Below are positions 27,861-37,595 of a DNA stretch of 64,000 nt, piece after piece. Position 1 is the stretch's first letter. Each line of letters opens with the position of its first letter. The stretch is from Phenylobacterium sp. NIBR 498073 (GTDB lineage: Bacteria; Pseudomonadota; Alphaproteobacteria; Caulobacterales; Caulobacteraceae): positions 2,728,001-2,792,000 of the forward strand of contig NZ_CP114599.1 of the NCBI RefSeq assembly GCF_027286305.1, read 5' to 3'. The notes under the pieces are model-generated. The model saw only the letters and a list, made by a program, of their open reading frames with translations, was not told the DNA's origin and made no database searches. A program made the position numbers and the translations under genes.

Positions 27861-30110
27861 CTATTTCGGCTTGAACCGCTTGCTGGTCGGAAAGCCCTTG
27901 GGCGCCAGCTTGCCCGCCGCCGCACGCCGGCCCAGCCACTCGCGCCACTCGCCCCAGACACGGGTGCGGCCGGCGGTGTCGATCCAGGTCGCGCCCTCCT
28001 CGGCGTTGAACACCACCGCGTCGCGCAGGCCGCCTTCGCGGTAGGTCTGCAGCTTCACGCCCTTGCCGCGCGGCATCTCCGGCAGCTCCGACAGCGGGAA
28101 GATCAGGATCTTGCCGTTGTCGCCGATCACCCCGAAGTGGTCGCCGCTCATCGGCATGGCGAAGGCCGCGCCCTTGGCCCCGGCGTTCAGAACCTGCTTG
28201 CCGGCCCGGCGGAAGCTGACCGCCTCCTCCTCGGGCAGGATGAAGCCGTAGCCCTCCTTCGAGGCGATGACGCGCTTGGTCCCCGGCTTGTGGGGGAAGA
28301 TGTCGATGATGTCGGTCTTGTCGTCGAGGTCGAGCATCAGCCGCAGCGGCTCGCCATGGCCGCGCGCACCCGGCAGCTTGTCGCAACCGATGGTGAAGAA
28401 CCTGCCGTCCGAGGCGAAGATCAGCAGCTTGTCCGTCGTCTCGGCCGCGACGATGAAGCCGAGCTTGTCGCCTTCCTTGAACTTCAGTTCCGACGGGTCC
28501 TCGACCTTGCCCTTCGCCGCGCGGATCCAGCCGCGCTCGGACAGGATGACGGTGATCGGCTCGCGCACGATCATCGCCTCCATGGCCGCCTCGGCGTCCA
28601 CCACCGGGGCGGTGTCGAAGGTCGAGCGCCGCTTGCCCAGGTTGGTGTCGGGGCCAAGGATCGCGCGCACGTCCTTCAGGCCAACGCCGACCAGGCGCCA
28701 CTGGGCCTTGTCCGAGGCCAGCATCTTCAACAGGCCGTCGCGTTCCTCGGCCAACTCGGCGTGCTCGCGCCGCAGCTCCATCTCCTCCAGCTTGGCCAGT
28801 TGGCGCAGCCGGGTGTTGAGGATCGCGTCGGCCTGGATGTCGGAAAGCGCGAACGCCTCGATCAGCCGGGCCTTGGGCTCATCCTCGTAGCGGACGATGC
28901 GGATCACCTCGTCCAGGTTCAGGAAGGCGATGACCAGGCCGTCCAGGATGTGCAGCCGCGCTTCGATCTTGTCGAGGCGGAAGCGCGCCCGGCGCACCAC
29001 CACCTCGCGGCGGTGATCCAGGAACGACTGCAGCAGCTGGCGCAGGCCCATGACGCCCGGCGCGCCCTTGGCGTCCAGCACGTTCATGTTGACCGGGAAC
29101 CGGCTCTCAAGCGCCGAGAGCTTGAACAGGCTCTCCATCAGCACTTCGGGCTCGACGTTGCGGTTCTTGGGCTCGAGGACCAGGCGCACGTCCTCGGCGC
29201 TCTCATCGCGCACGTCGCCCAGCAGCGGGGCCTTCTTGGTCTCGATCAGGTCGGCCAGTTGCTCGACCAGATCGGCCTTCTTCACCTGATACGGGATCTC
29301 GGTGACGACGATCTGATAGGTCCCGCGGCCGGTGTCTTCCTTCTCCCAGCGCGCCCGCACCCGCACCCCGCCGCGACCGGTGGCGTAGGTCTCCAGCATG
29401 CTCTCGCGCGGTTCGACGATCACCCCGCCGGTCGGGAAGTCCGGGCCCTGGACGTGATCCATCAGCCGCGAGGTCTCGGCGTTCGGGTCCTCCAGCAGCA
29501 CCAGGCAGGCGTCGATCAGCTCGGCGGCGTTGTGCGGAGGGATCGAGGTCGCCATGCCCACGGCGATGCCGCTCGAGCCGTTGGCCAGCAGGTTCGGGAA
29601 CCCGGCCGGCAGCACCACCGGTTCCTCGTCCTCGCCGTCATAGGTCGGACGGAAGTCGACCGCGTCCTCATCAATGCCGTCCAGCAGCAGCTGCGCAGCG
29701 ACGGTGAGCTTGCACTCGGTATATCGCATGGCCGCGGCGTTATCGCCGTCGATGTTGCCGAAGTTCCCCTGCCCGTCGACCAGCGGGTAGCGCTGGGCGA
29801 AGTCCTGGGCCAGGCGCACCAGGGCGTCGTAGACGGCGGTGTCGCCGTGCGGGTGGTACTTACCGATCACGTCGCCGACCACGCGGGCGCACTTCTTGGC
29901 CGTGGTGTTCGGGTCCAGCCGCAGCTGGCGCATGGCGTACATCAGCCGCCTGTGCACCGGCTTCATCCCGTCGCGCACGTCGGGCAGCGCCCGGCCGGTG
30001 ATGGTCGAGAGCGCATATGCCAGATATCGCCGCGACAGCGCCTCGGTCAGCGGCTCGTCGATGATGCGGTCGCCGTCCCCGTCGCCGGGCGGTGGGATGT
30101 GCTTGGTCAT
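27861..30110 (-). CDS. parC: DNA topoisomerase IV subunit A
   Basis: The 749-residue ParC decatenates chromosomes with ParE. It opens with the GyrA/ParC winged-helix core ([19 protein letters not shown]). The catalytic Tyr is Tyr130 (AMRYTECKL). The quinolone-determining positions equivalent to E. coli Ser80 and Glu84 are Thr91 and Asp95 in [12 protein letters not shown]. The C-terminal beta-pinwheel is shorter than in GyrA, and no clear GyrA box is seen, which supports ParC over GyrA. It follows recO on the same strand. Confidence 0.95.
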   Translation of the reverse strand: MTKHIPPPGDGDGDRIIDEPLTEALSRRYLAYALSTITGRALPDVRDGMKPVHRRLMYAMRQLRLDPNTTAKKCARVVGDVIGKYHPHGDTAVYDALVRLAQDFAQRYPLVDGQGNFGNIDGDNAAAMRYTECKLTVAAQLLLDGIDEDAVDFRPTYDGEDEEPVVLPAGFPNLLANGSSGIAVGMATSIPPHNAAELIDACLVLLEDPNAETSRLMDHVQGPDFPTGGVIVEPRESMLETYATGRGGVRVRARWEKEDTGRGTYQIVVTEIPYQVKKADLVEQLADLIETKKAPLLGDVRDESAEDVRLVLEPKNRNVEPEVLMESLFKLSALESRFPVNMNVLDAKGAPGVMGLRQLLQSFLDHRREVVVRRARFRLDKIEARLHILDGLVIAFLNLDEVIRIVRYEDEPKARLIEAFALSDIQADAILNTRLRQLAKLEEMELRREHAELAEERDGLLKMLASDKAQWRLVGVGLKDVRAILGPDTNLGKRRSTFDTAPVVDAEAAMEAMIVREPITVILSERGWIRAAKGKVEDPSELKFKEGDKLGFIVAAETTDKLLIFASDGRFFTIGCDKLPGARGHGEPLRLMLDLDDKTDIIDIFPHKPGTKRVIASKEGYGFILPEEEAVSFRRAGKQVLNAGAKGAAFAMPMSGDHFGVIGDNGKILIFPLSELPEMPRGKGVKLQTYREGGLRDAVVFNAEEGATWIDTAGRTRVWGEWREWLGRRAAAGKLAPKGFPTSKRFKPK

Positions 30111-30182
30111 GGTCGAATCAAACTCGCAGTTCAGTCCCGTTCTAACGGGCGACGCGACGGAAGTCGCCGCGGCCGATGCGGC

Positions 30183-30914
30183 CTAGAGCCGGTCGGACTC
30201 GATGAGCCGCTCCACCAGCCACACCCGCGCCGGGGGCAGCGGCCTGTTCACCGGCCCGAACACGAACAGCTCCAGGAAGTGCGCCGTCAGGTCCAGCCCC
30301 GCCTTGACGTCGCCGGCCGCCAGTCCGGTCTGGGCCGACAGCATGAACGGCGGCAACGGCAGCAGCCGATCCTTGTAGGGCTCGCCGGCCTTGCGGCTCA
30401 CCGCCCGCCCGGTGCGCGGGCTGACATAGATCAGGTCGTCGACCTCGCCGGTCGCCGCGCACTTCGACAGGTCCATGCCGAAGCCCAGCTCTTGCAGCAG
30501 CCCGGCCTCGAAGCGCACGAACACCGCGGGCCAGATCTCCGGCAGCATCAGCGCCGCGGTCAGAGCCTCGAAGGCCAGGAAGACGCCGGGGTGCGGCTCG
30601 CGCTCGGGCAGCGCCGCAGCCGCCACCGCCGCAGCCGCCGACAGCCCGGCCAGCGCCATGCGATCGTCGAACAGCGCCGAGGGGCCCTCCCCCACCGGCT
30701 CCAGCTGCGCCGAGCCCAACTGATCCGACACCCTCGCCCGGTAGTGGACGATGGTCCGCGCCCCGGCTTGCAGGAACGGTTTCATCCGCCGCGAGGCCCC
30801 GCCGGCCACGTGGGCGGCGTACTTGCCGTGCCGCGCGGTCAGCAGCTCGACGATCGCCCCGGTCTCACCGTGGGCGCGGGCCGACAGCACATAGGCGTCG
30901 TCTTCGAATTCCAT
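30183..30914 (-). CDS. recO: DNA repair protein RecO
   Basis: RecO loads RecA at gaps with RecF and RecR and anneals ssDNA. The 243 residues have an N-terminal OB fold (DDAYVLSARAHGETGAIVEL), the characteristic HGKYAAHVAGG, and a helical C-terminal region. A single Cys in SKCAATGEVDDLIYVSPRTGRA replaces the four-Cys zinc site found in some homologues. It lies between era and parC, the common alphaproteobacterial order. Confidence 0.93.
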   Translation of the reverse strand: MEFEDDAYVLSARAHGETGAIVELLTARHGKYAAHVAGGASRRMKPFLQAGARTIVHYRARVSDQLGSAQLEPVGEGPSALFDDRMALAGLSAAAAVAAAALPEREPHPGVFLAFEALTAALMLPEIWPAVFVRFEAGLLQELGFGMDLSKCAATGEVDDLIYVSPRTGRAVSRKAGEPYKDRLLPLPPFMLSAQTGLAAGDVKAGLDLTAHFLELFVFGPVNRPLPPARVWLVERLIESDRL

Positions 30915-30955
30915 CAGCCGCGAACAACCGGGATCATGACGCCCAAACTAGGATG

Positions 30956-31891
30956 CTAGGCGTCGAAATCCAGGCCCACGTCGCCGTAGAACTCGCGCTT
31001 GTCGGCCCAGCGTTCGTCGACCTTCACGTGCAGGAACAGGTGCACCGGGCGGTCGAACAGCTCAATCAGCTCCTCGCGCGACTTCTGGCCGATCCACTTC
31101 AGGGTCTGGCCGTTCTTGCCCAGCACGATCGGGCGCTGGCTTTCGCGTTCGACATAGATCGACTGTTCGATCCGCACCGAACCGTCCTTGCGCTCCTGGA
31201 ATGCGGTGGTCTCGACGGCGGCCGCGTAGGGCAGCTCCTCGTGCACGCGCAGGAACAGTTTCTCGCGGGTGATCTCGGCGGCCAGCAACCTCGCCGGCAG
31301 GTCGGCGGTCTGCTCCTCCGGATAGAGCCAGGGCCCCTCCGGCATCAGCTCGGCCAACCGCGCCTTCAGGTCGTCCACGCCTTGGCCGTCCGCGGCCGAG
31401 ATCATGAACACCTCGGTGTAGACGCCGGTGTCGTAGAGCCCCTGCGCCAGGCCCAGCAGGCGCTCGCGCTTGACCCCGTCGATCTTGTTGAGCGCCAGGA
31501 TCACCTTCTTGCCGGCGGTCTTCAGGCCCTCGACGATCATCTGCACGTCGGCGGCCGAGCGCTTGTCGGCGGACTTGGCGCCCGGCTCGGCGGCGGCCAG
31601 TTCGGCCTGCACGTCGACCAGGTGCACCGTCACGTCGGCCTCGTCGGCGCCGCCCCAGGCCGAGCGCACCATCGCCCGGTCCAGCCGGCGGCGTGGCGAG
31701 AAGATGCCGGGAGTGTCGACCAGCACGACCTGCGACTCGCCGGCCATGGCGACGCCACGCACCGGGAAGCGTGTGGTCTGGACCTTCTGGGTCACAATGG
31801 TGACCTTGGCCCCGACCAGGCGGTTGGTCAGGGTCGACTTGCCCGCATTCGGGGCTCCGATAATCGCGGCGAAGCCGGCGCGGGTGGTCAT
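30956..31891 (-). CDS. era: GTPase Era
   Basis: Era assists 16S rRNA maturation and 30S assembly. The 311 residues have the G1 motif GAPNAGKST, the G2 region VQTTR, G3 DTPG, G4 NKID and a C-terminal KH domain (VLGKNGQTLKWIGQKSREEL). Its start overlaps the rnc stop by 4 bp (ATGA). The order lepB-rnc-era-recO links RNA processing with membrane protein export. Confidence 0.97.
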   Translation of the reverse strand: MTTRAGFAAIIGAPNAGKSTLTNRLVGAKVTIVTQKVQTTRFPVRGVAMAGESQVVLVDTPGIFSPRRRLDRAMVRSAWGGADEADVTVHLVDVQAELAAAEPGAKSADKRSAADVQMIVEGLKTAGKKVILALNKIDGVKRERLLGLAQGLYDTGVYTEVFMISAADGQGVDDLKARLAELMPEGPWLYPEEQTADLPARLLAAEITREKLFLRVHEELPYAAAVETTAFQERKDGSVRIEQSIYVERESQRPIVLGKNGQTLKWIGQKSREELIELFDRPVHLFLHVKVDERWADKREFYGDVGLDFDA

Positions 31892-32586
31892 TGAGGTCCT
31901 TCGCGTTTGAGCAGCATCACCGTGGCCGCGGCCTTTTCGGCCTCCTGACGGGAACGGCCTTCGGCAAGTTCGGGTTCATAGTCGCCCACGCTCACCGACA
32001 CGGTGAACGAGGGGGCGTGGTCAGGGCCTTCGCGGCCGACCACCTTGTAGAGGGGCAGCGCCAGGCCGCGGCCTTGCGCCCATTCCTGCAGCTGGGTCTT
32101 GGGATCCTTGATCTGCGGTGCGTCCAGGCGCTCGAACTCCTCGGCCCAGAACTCCAGAAAGAAGGCCCGGGCCGCTTCCAGCCCGTCGTCGATATAGATC
32201 GCCCCGATCAGCGCCTCGCAGGCGTCGCCCAGCACGGTGTCCTTGTCGCGCGCGCCGATCTTGCTGGCGCTGTGCGCCATGCGCAGGGCGCTGGGCAGGC
32301 CGATCCGCCGGGCGACCCGGGCGCAGGCGTGGTAGTTGACGAGCCCCGCCATCAGCCGGCTCATCTCCCCTTCCCGCGCCTCGGAATTCAACGCCATCAG
32401 CCGCTCGGCCGCGAGCAGGTTCAGCACCCGGTCGCCCAGGAACTCCAGCCGCTCATAGTGGCGGACCTTGTGCGCGCCATCGCCGACGCTGGCGTGCGTC
32501 AGCGCGCGCTCCAGAAGCTCGCGATCGTGGAAAACGTGGCCGATGCGGCCTTCCAGTTCGGCGACCGCGACTTCTCGTCTGTTCAT
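31888..32586 (-). CDS. rnc: Ribonuclease III
   Basis: RNase III cleaves double-stranded RNA in rRNA precursors and sRNA-mRNA duplexes. The 232-residue protein starts at ATG 32586. It has the signature ERLEFLGDRVLNLL, the second acidic cluster GDACEALIGAIYID and a C-terminal double-stranded RNA-binding domain (about 165-230). The start overlaps the lepB stop (ATGA). Much longer upstream readings on this strand only read through lepB out of its frame. Confidence 0.97.
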   Translation of the reverse strand: MNRREVAVAELEGRIGHVFHDRELLERALTHASVGDGAHKVRHYERLEFLGDRVLNLLAAERLMALNSEAREGEMSRLMAGLVNYHACARVARRIGLPSALRMAHSASKIGARDKDTVLGDACEALIGAIYIDDGLEAARAFFLEFWAEEFERLDAPQIKDPKTQLQEWAQGRGLALPLYKVVGREGPDHAPSFTVSVSVGDYEPELAEGRSRQEAEKAAATVMLLKREGPQ

Positions 32587-33356
32587 TGGAGGATGTTGAA
32601 GAACCGGCTGGGCCGGGCGTTCAGCACCCAGGTCCAGGGCTTGAACAGCGACGCCCCTGGGTTCCATGACAAGAGGATGATCTGCGCCTTGCCGACCAGG
32701 TTCTCGGCCGGGACGAAACCGACCCCGATCTCCGCCGGGACCCGGCTGTCGAGCGAGTTGTCGCGGTTGTCGCCCATGAAGAAGAAGTGGCCTTCCGGCA
32801 CCACGAAGGTCGGGGTGTTGTCCACGTCGCCGTCTGGGCCGAAGTCGTAGGTGATGAAGGTGCGGCCGCCCGGCAGCGTCTCCTGGAAGCGCTGGACGTT
32901 GCGGGTGAAGCCGTAGCCGGAATCGATCATGACCGGCGGCAGTTCCTTGTCGACGACTTCCTTGCCGTTGATCCACAGGCGGCCCTCGCGCATCTGCACC
33001 CGGTCGCCCGGCAGGCCGATCAGCCGCTTGATGTAGTCGGTGCGGCCGTCGCGCGGCAGCTTGAAGACGATGATGTCCCCGCGCTCGGGCGCGCGCTCCA
33101 TGATCCGCCCCTTGAACAGCGGCGGGCTGAACGGGATCGAGTGGCGCGAATAGCCGTAGGAGAACTTCGAGACGATGATGTAGTCGCCTTCCAGCAGGGT
33201 CGGCTCCATCGAGGCCGACGGGATCGTGAACGGCTGGAAGAACAGCACGCGCAGGAACAGCGCGATGAGCAGCGCGTAGGCCACGGTCTTCACGATCTCG
33301 ACGAAATCGTTCACCCCGCTGGCTTTGTCGGAAGCGGTCTCTGCGCGGTCGGTCAT
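32583..33356 (-). CDS. lepB: Signal peptidase I
   Basis: This enzyme cleaves Sec and Tat signal peptides at the outer face of the inner membrane. The 257 residues start at ATG 33356 (AAGGA upstream). A TTG at 33362 would add two residues. It has one N-terminal membrane segment (about 20-40), the nucleophile Ser49 in PSASMEPTL and the general base Lys110 in YIKRLIGLPGD, then FFMGDNRDNSLDSR. It is the first gene of the lepB-rnc-era-recO-parC run. Confidence 0.96.
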   Translation of the reverse strand: MTDRAETASDKASGVNDFVEIVKTVAYALLIALFLRVLFFQPFTIPSASMEPTLLEGDYIIVSKFSYGYSRHSIPFSPPLFKGRIMERAPERGDIIVFKLPRDGRTDYIKRLIGLPGDRVQMREGRLWINGKEVVDKELPPVMIDSGYGFTRNVQRFQETLPGGRTFITYDFGPDGDVDNTPTFVVPEGHFFFMGDNRDNSLDSRVPAEIGVGFVPAENLVGKAQIILLSWNPGASLFKPWTWVLNARPSRFFNILQ

Positions 33357-33603
33357 CTTCAATCCTTGGCCCGAAGCAGCGGACAGTTCGCCTAGCTAGA
33401 CGTTGCATTGGCCTTGAGCAAGCACGCCGCAGAGGACTCTCCTCACGGCGCGATACGGCCAATTTGCGGCCAATCAAGCAAAGTCCAGGCCAGCATTGGG
33501 CTTTCTTGCGCACGAACCTCCTACGGCGGAATATCCAGCGTCTCTGGCCGCCGCCGCAACTTTCCTGCCTTGCCCCACGGCCGCCCGGGAGTATCACCAG
33601 ACC
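33357..33603. other. lepB/exporter divergent intergenic region
   Basis: These 247 bp must carry the lepB promoter on the minus strand and the exporter promoter on the plus strand. A short inverted pair around TTGCTCAAGG/CTTGAGCAAG (near 33414-33425) is visible. No gene or clear promoter boxes could be placed. Confidence 0.3.
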
Positions 33604-34500
33604 ATGATCCGTCCCGGCCTGCCGCTGACCCATGTGCTGCTCGCCCTCGCCGTCGTGGCGGTGTGGGGCACCAATTTCGTCGTCATCCGCATCGGGCTCG
33701 ACCACCTGCCGCCGCTGACCTTCGCTGTGCTGCGCTTCACCTTCGCCCTGCTGCCGGCGGTGTTCTTCCTCAAAAAGCCGGACGTGCCCTGGAAGAACCT
33801 CGCCGCCTACGGCGTGCTGATCGGCGCCGGCCAGTTCGGACTGCTCTACATCGCCATCAACGGCTTCATCTCGCCGGGCCTGGCTTCGCTGGTGGTGCAG
33901 ACCCAGGTGTTCTTCACCATCGGCCTGGCCATGTGGCTGGCCAGGGAACGCCTGCGGCCGTTCCAGATGCTCGCCCTGGCGCTCGCCGCCATCGGCTTGG
34001 CTGTCATCGTCAGCCATAACACCGACGCATCGGTCACGCCGCTGGGCCTGGCCCTGGTGCTGGCCGCAGCGGCCAGCTGGGCGGGCGGCAACGCCTTCTC
34101 CCGCGCCGCCGGCCAGGTGAACATGCTCGCCTATGTGGTCTGGGCCAGCCTCTTCTCCGTCCCGCCGCTGCTGGTCCTGGCCCTGGTCTTCGAGGGCCCC
34201 TCCGCGATGATCGAGGGCGTCCGCGCCGCCGACGCCGCCACCTGGGCCGCCGTGCTCTGGCAGTCGGTCGGCAACACCCTGTTCGGCTACGCCGCCTGGG
34301 GCTGGCTGCTGTCGCGCCACCCGGCCGCGACCATCACCCCGATGGCCATGCTGGTCCCGGTCTTCGGGATGGGCGCCTCGGCGGTGTTCCTCGGCGAGAG
34401 CCTGCCGCCCTGGAAGCTGCTGGCCGCCGCCCTGGTGATGAGCGGCCTGGCGCTGAATATCTTCTGGCCGCGGCTGGAACGGCGTCTCGTCAGGGCCTAG
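33604..34500 (+). CDS. EamA/DMT-family transporter
   Basis: The 298-residue inner-membrane protein starts at ATG 33604 (GGGAG upstream) with about ten hydrophobic helices in two EamA repeats. The first repeat begins HVLLALAVVAVWGTNFVVIR, and the second carries the late GMGASAVFLGESLPPWKLLAAALVMSG. DMT exporters of this group move amino acids or small metabolites; the substrate is unknown. It is divergent from lepB. Confidence 0.9.
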   Translation: MIRPGLPLTHVLLALAVVAVWGTNFVVIRIGLDHLPPLTFAVLRFTFALLPAVFFLKKPDVPWKNLAAYGVLIGAGQFGLLYIAINGFISPGLASLVVQTQVFFTIGLAMWLARERLRPFQMLALALAAIGLAVIVSHNTDASVTPLGLALVLAAAASWAGGNAFSRAAGQVNMLAYVVWASLFSVPPLLVLALVFEGPSAMIEGVRAADAATWAAVLWQSVGNTLFGYAAWGWLLSRHPAATITPMAMLVPVFGMGASAVFLGESLPPWKLLAAALVMSGLALNIFWPRLERRLVRA

Positions 34501-34522
34501 CTGTCGCGGCGAGGAGATCGCC

Positions 34523-34885
34523 ATGCCCGAGCGCAAGACCGTCGACGCCTTCACCGCTCAGGTCCTCCGCGGCGATCATGTCGGGGCGATCGGCGACTGG
34601 TATCACGAAGACGCCTCCATGCAGGAAAACCAGGGCGAGCCGCGGGTCGGCCGCGACCTGCTGATGGACGGTGAGGCCCGTACCTTGGCCCGCTTCGCCC
34701 GCGTCGAGACCGAGTTGCTCGCCCCGCCGCTGATCGACGGCGACACCGTGGTGATCCGCTGGCGCTTCACCTTCGTGCCGCACGAGGGCCCGCCCAAATC
34801 CATGGAAGAAGTCGCCTGGCAGACCTGGCGTGGCGACAAGATCGCGCGCGAAACCTTCTTCTACGATCCGCGCCAGATGGCCTGA
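34523..34885 (+). CDS. NTF2-like/SnoaL-like protein
   Basis: The 120-residue protein starts at ATG 34523. It has the cone-shaped alpha+beta NTF2 pattern: an N-terminal helix (TVDAFTAQVLRGDHVGAIGDWY), a DASMQEN segment, and late strands rich in Arg, Phe and Trp (VVIRWRFTFVP, VAWQTWRGDKIARE). This fold holds isomerases and small-ligand binders; no specific function can be assigned. It lies 22 bp after the DMT exporter. Confidence 0.75.
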   Translation: MPERKTVDAFTAQVLRGDHVGAIGDWYHEDASMQENQGEPRVGRDLLMDGEARTLARFARVETELLAPPLIDGDTVVIRWRFTFVPHEGPPKSMEEVAWQTWRGDKIARETFFYDPRQMA

Positions 34886-34893
34886 ACGCTCGG

Positions 34894-34952
34894 TGTCATC
34901 CCGGTTTCGGCCTCAGGCCGAAGACCGGGACCCATGAACACCGGATCGATCA
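34894..34952. repeat. Half copy of the 1545-1680 element
   Basis: TGTCATCCC at 34894-34902 begins a segment whose 34921-34952 part matches 1566-1597 at 29 of 32 positions, in the same orientation. Between them, CCGGTTTCGGCC and GGCCGAAGACCGG form a hairpin around 34901-34929. The opposite terminal repeat is not seen before the acpS stop, so it is a half copy. Confidence 0.6.
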
Positions 34953-34969
34953 AGGTGAGGTTCGGCCAG

Positions 34970-35368
34970 CTACTCCGGCACCGCCTCGATGATCACGAAG
35001 GCCTGCGCATAGGGGTGGTCGTCGGTCAGCGACAGGTGGATCACCGCCCGGTGGCCCGGCGGCGTCATCTTGGCCAGCCGCTCGGCCGCGCCGCCGGTCA
35101 GGGCCATGGTCGGCTGTCCCGAACGCATGTTGACCACGCCCATGTCGCGCCAGAACACCCCGGCCCGCATGCCGGTGCCCAGCGCCTTGGCGCAGGCCTC
35201 CTTGGCCGCAAAGCGCTTGGCGTAGCTCGAGGCGCGGTCCGGCTTGCGCTCTGATCGGGTCCGCTCGATCTCGGTGAAGATACGGTTGGTGAAGCGTTCG
35301 CCGAACCGCTCCAGCGTCTCGGCGACCCGGCGAATGTCGGACAGGTCCGAGCCGATGCCGATGATCAC
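34970..35368 (-). CDS. acpS: Holo-[acyl-carrier-protein] synthase
   Basis: AcpS attaches 4'-phosphopantetheine to acyl carrier protein. The 132-residue protein starts with GTG at 35368. It has the magnesium site [28 protein letters not shown] and a C-terminal [17 protein letters not shown]. The start overlaps the pdxJ stop by 4 bp (GTGA), so translation is coupled. Confidence 0.96.
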   Translation of the reverse strand: MIIGIGSDLSDIRRVAETLERFGERFTNRIFTEIERTRSERKPDRASSYAKRFAAKEACAKALGTGMRAGVFWRDMGVVNMRSGQPTMALTGGAAERLAKMTPPGHRAVIHLSLTDDHPYAQAFVIIEAVPE

Positions 35369-36123
35369 GCCGCTTTCCCCACCCGCGCTTCGTCCATCAG
35401 CGCCCGCATCCGGTGGATCGCCGGCGTCAGGCCCACGAAGATCGCTTCGCCGATCAGGAAGTGGCCGATGTTCAGCTCCATCACTTCCGGAATCGCCGCG
35501 ATCGGCTTGACGGTCTCATAGTCGATGCCGTGGCCGGCATGGACTTCCAGGCCCAGCCGTCCGGCTTCCGCAGCCGCGGCCCGTAGAGCTTCCAGCAGCG
35601 CCGGCGCTTGCGGCGAACGCTCGCGGACGGCGTCGCAATAGGCGCCGGTGTGGAATTCCACCACCTGCGCGCCCATGGCCTTGGCGGCGGCGGCCTGGGC
35701 CGGGTCGGCGTCGATGAAGCACGAGACCCGCACACCGGCTGCGACCAGCTTGGCCACCACCGGGGCGATATGGTTGTGGCCGCCGACCACGTCGAGACCG
35801 CCCTCGGTCGTGCGCTCCTCGCGCCGCTCGGGCACCAGGCAGGCGGCGTGCGGCAGGTGGGCCAGGGCGATGGCTTCCATCTCCTGCGTCACCGCCATCT
35901 CGAAGTTCAGCGGTCGCCCGCGCTTGCGGGTGATCGCCGCCAGCGCCTCGATGTCGGCGTCCGAGATGTGGCGACGGTCCTCGCGCAGGTGGGCGGTGAT
36001 GCCGTCCGCGCCTGCGGCGATGGCCAGTTCGGCCGCGCGCACAGGATCGGGATAGTTGCTCCCACGGGCGTTCCGGATGGTCGCCACGTGGTCGATGTTC
36101 ACGCCCAGCCGCAGCTTGCTCAC
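35365..36123 (-). CDS. pdxJ: Pyridoxine 5'-phosphate synthase
   Basis: PdxJ condenses DXP and 3-amino-2-oxopropyl phosphate to pyridoxine 5'-phosphate. The 252 residues form a TIM barrel beginning [18 protein letters not shown], then [25 protein letters not shown] and [12 protein letters not shown]. The start is GTG at 36123, overlapping the pyrE stop by 4 bp (GTGA). The pyrE-pdxJ-acpS chain is fully overlapped, so the three are translated from one mRNA. Confidence 0.97.
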   Translation of the reverse strand: MSKLRLGVNIDHVATIRNARGSNYPDPVRAAELAIAAGADGITAHLREDRRHISDADIEALAAITRKRGRPLNFEMAVTQEMEAIALAHLPHAACLVPERREERTTEGGLDVVGGHNHIAPVVAKLVAAGVRVSCFIDADPAQAAAAKAMGAQVVEFHTGAYCDAVRERSPQAPALLEALRAAAAEAGRLGLEVHAGHGIDYETVKPIAAIPEVMELNIGHFLIGEAIFVGLTPAIHRMRALMDEARVGKAA

Positions 36124-36704
36124 TTGCTCAGTCTCCGGCTGCCCGGGTCCTCGACCGGGATCGCCGCCAGCTCAGGCGGCAGTTGGTCGGCCGGATAGGC
36201 CGGCACGTCCAGCCGGGCCAGGGCCACGAACGGCGCGCCAGGATCGGCCCGACCGCCCGAACGGTCGACGATGCAGGCGGCGACGACGACATTGCCGCCG
36301 GCCTTCTTGATGGCTTCCACGCACTCGCGCGACGACAGGCCGGTGGAGACAATGTCCTCGACCATCGCGATCCGCGCGCCAGGCGGGATTTCGAAGGCCC
36401 GGCGCAGCTTGAATTCGCCGCCTTCGCGCTCGACGTACATCGACGGCACGCCCAGCTGCCGTGCGGTCTCGTAGCCCGGGATGATCCCGCCCACGGCCGG
36501 CGAGATGCAGAGGTCGACCTCGCCCACGGCTTCCTTGATCTTCGCGGCCAGCGCCTTGCACAGCCGCGCGGTGCGCTCCGGATACTGGAACACCAGGTTC
36601 TTCTGCAGGAACGTCCCGGAATGCAGGCCGCTCGACAGCACGAAATGGCCTTCGCGCAGCGCGCCCGAGGCGCGGAATTCTTCCAGGACGTCTTCAGTGT
36701 TCAT
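36120..36704 (-). CDS. pyrE: Orotate phosphoribosyltransferase
   Basis: OPRTase makes orotidine monophosphate in pyrimidine synthesis. The 194 residues have the PRPP-binding motif [18 protein letters not shown] and the substrate region [20 protein letters not shown]. It is the first gene of the pyrE-pdxJ-acpS chain, divergent from the glutathione transferase gene (78 bp between the starts). Confidence 0.96.
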   Translation of the reverse strand: MNTEDVLEEFRASGALREGHFVLSSGLHSGTFLQKNLVFQYPERTARLCKALAAKIKEAVGEVDLCISPAVGGIIPGYETARQLGVPSMYVEREGGEFKLRRAFEIPPGARIAMVEDIVSTGLSSRECVEAIKKAGGNVVVAACIVDRSGGRADPGAPFVALARLDVPAYPADQLPPELAAIPVEDPGSRRLSK

Positions 36705-36782
36705 GTCGGGTCTCCTGACTTTGCGGATTACCGAACCCCCGGCATGCTGTCATCGACCAATTCGCCTGGGGAGGACCGACCG

Positions 36783-37475
36783 GTGAAGCTGTTCCAGACC
36801 TACGACTCGCCGTTCCCCAGCCGGGTGCGGCTGCTGCTCTACGCCAAGGGGATCGAGGTCGAGATCATCCACCCGCCCGGCTTCGGCGCCTCCGAGGAGA
36901 CCAAGGCCGAATACCTCAAGGTGAACCCGATCGGCCGGGTGCCGACCCTGGTCCTCGACGACGGCCGCGCGCTGCCGGAGTCGGAGGTGATCTGCGAGTA
37001 CCTCGAAGACGCCTATCCCGAACCCGCCCTGCGGCCGGCCGATCCCTGGGACCGCGCGCAGATGCGGCTGCTGTCGCGGATCTGCGACTTCTACGTGGTC
37101 ATGGCCATGGTCCCGCTGTTCACTCTCGCCGGCCGTTCGCGCCGCCACTGGGAGCCGGCCGTGGTCGAGGCCGCCGCCAGCCAGCTGGCCGAGGCCCTGG
37201 CCTATCTGGAAGACTTCATCGGAACCGACGGCTATGCGGTCGGCCAGGGCCTGACCCAGGCCGACGGCGCCATCGCCCCGCAGCTGGTGCTGGCTAGCGA
37301 ATGGATTCCCAGCGTGTTCGGCACGCCCGACCCGCTGCTCGCCCTGCCCCGGCTGGCGGCCTACTGGAAGGCCATCCAAACCGACCCGATCATCGCCCGC
37401 ATCCTCGACGAGACCCGCCAAGGCATCCTGGTCCAACAGCAGACGGCCCGCGACCGTGCGGCCAAGGCGGTCTGA
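36783..37475 (+). CDS. Glutathione S-transferase family protein
   Basis: The 230-residue protein starts at GTG 36783 after GGGGAGGA. It has an N-terminal thioredoxin-fold glutathione-binding domain: KLFQTYDSPFPSRVRLLLYAKGI, the cis-Pro motif GRVPTLVLDDG, and LPESEVICEYLE. A helical C-terminal domain follows. It resembles the beta/zeta-like group. The substrate is unknown. Confidence 0.9.
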   Translation: MKLFQTYDSPFPSRVRLLLYAKGIEVEIIHPPGFGASEETKAEYLKVNPIGRVPTLVLDDGRALPESEVICEYLEDAYPEPALRPADPWDRAQMRLLSRICDFYVVMAMVPLFTLAGRSRRHWEPAVVEAAASQLAEALAYLEDFIGTDGYAVGQGLTQADGAIAPQLVLASEWIPSVFGTPDPLLALPRLAAYWKAIQTDPIIARILDETRQGILVQQQTARDRAAKAV

Positions 37476-37595
37476 CCGGCGCCGCCAGGGGTCTGCCGGC
37501 CGAAGAGGTCAAGACCGCCGAGGCGGCACAGCCGAAGCCCAAGGCGCCGGCCGTCTTGCGCCCGGCCTGCCCGCGCGCGTCCACTACGGCGCCCC

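Noticed and set aside
27543..30959. A 1,138-codon open frame antisense to parC and recO
   Set aside because: It has no recognisable domain and spans several genes with strong family motifs on the opposite strand.
32587..34554. N-terminal extension of the rnc frame
   Set aside because: It runs through lepB in the wrong frame and through the divergent exporter; RNase III begins at 32586.
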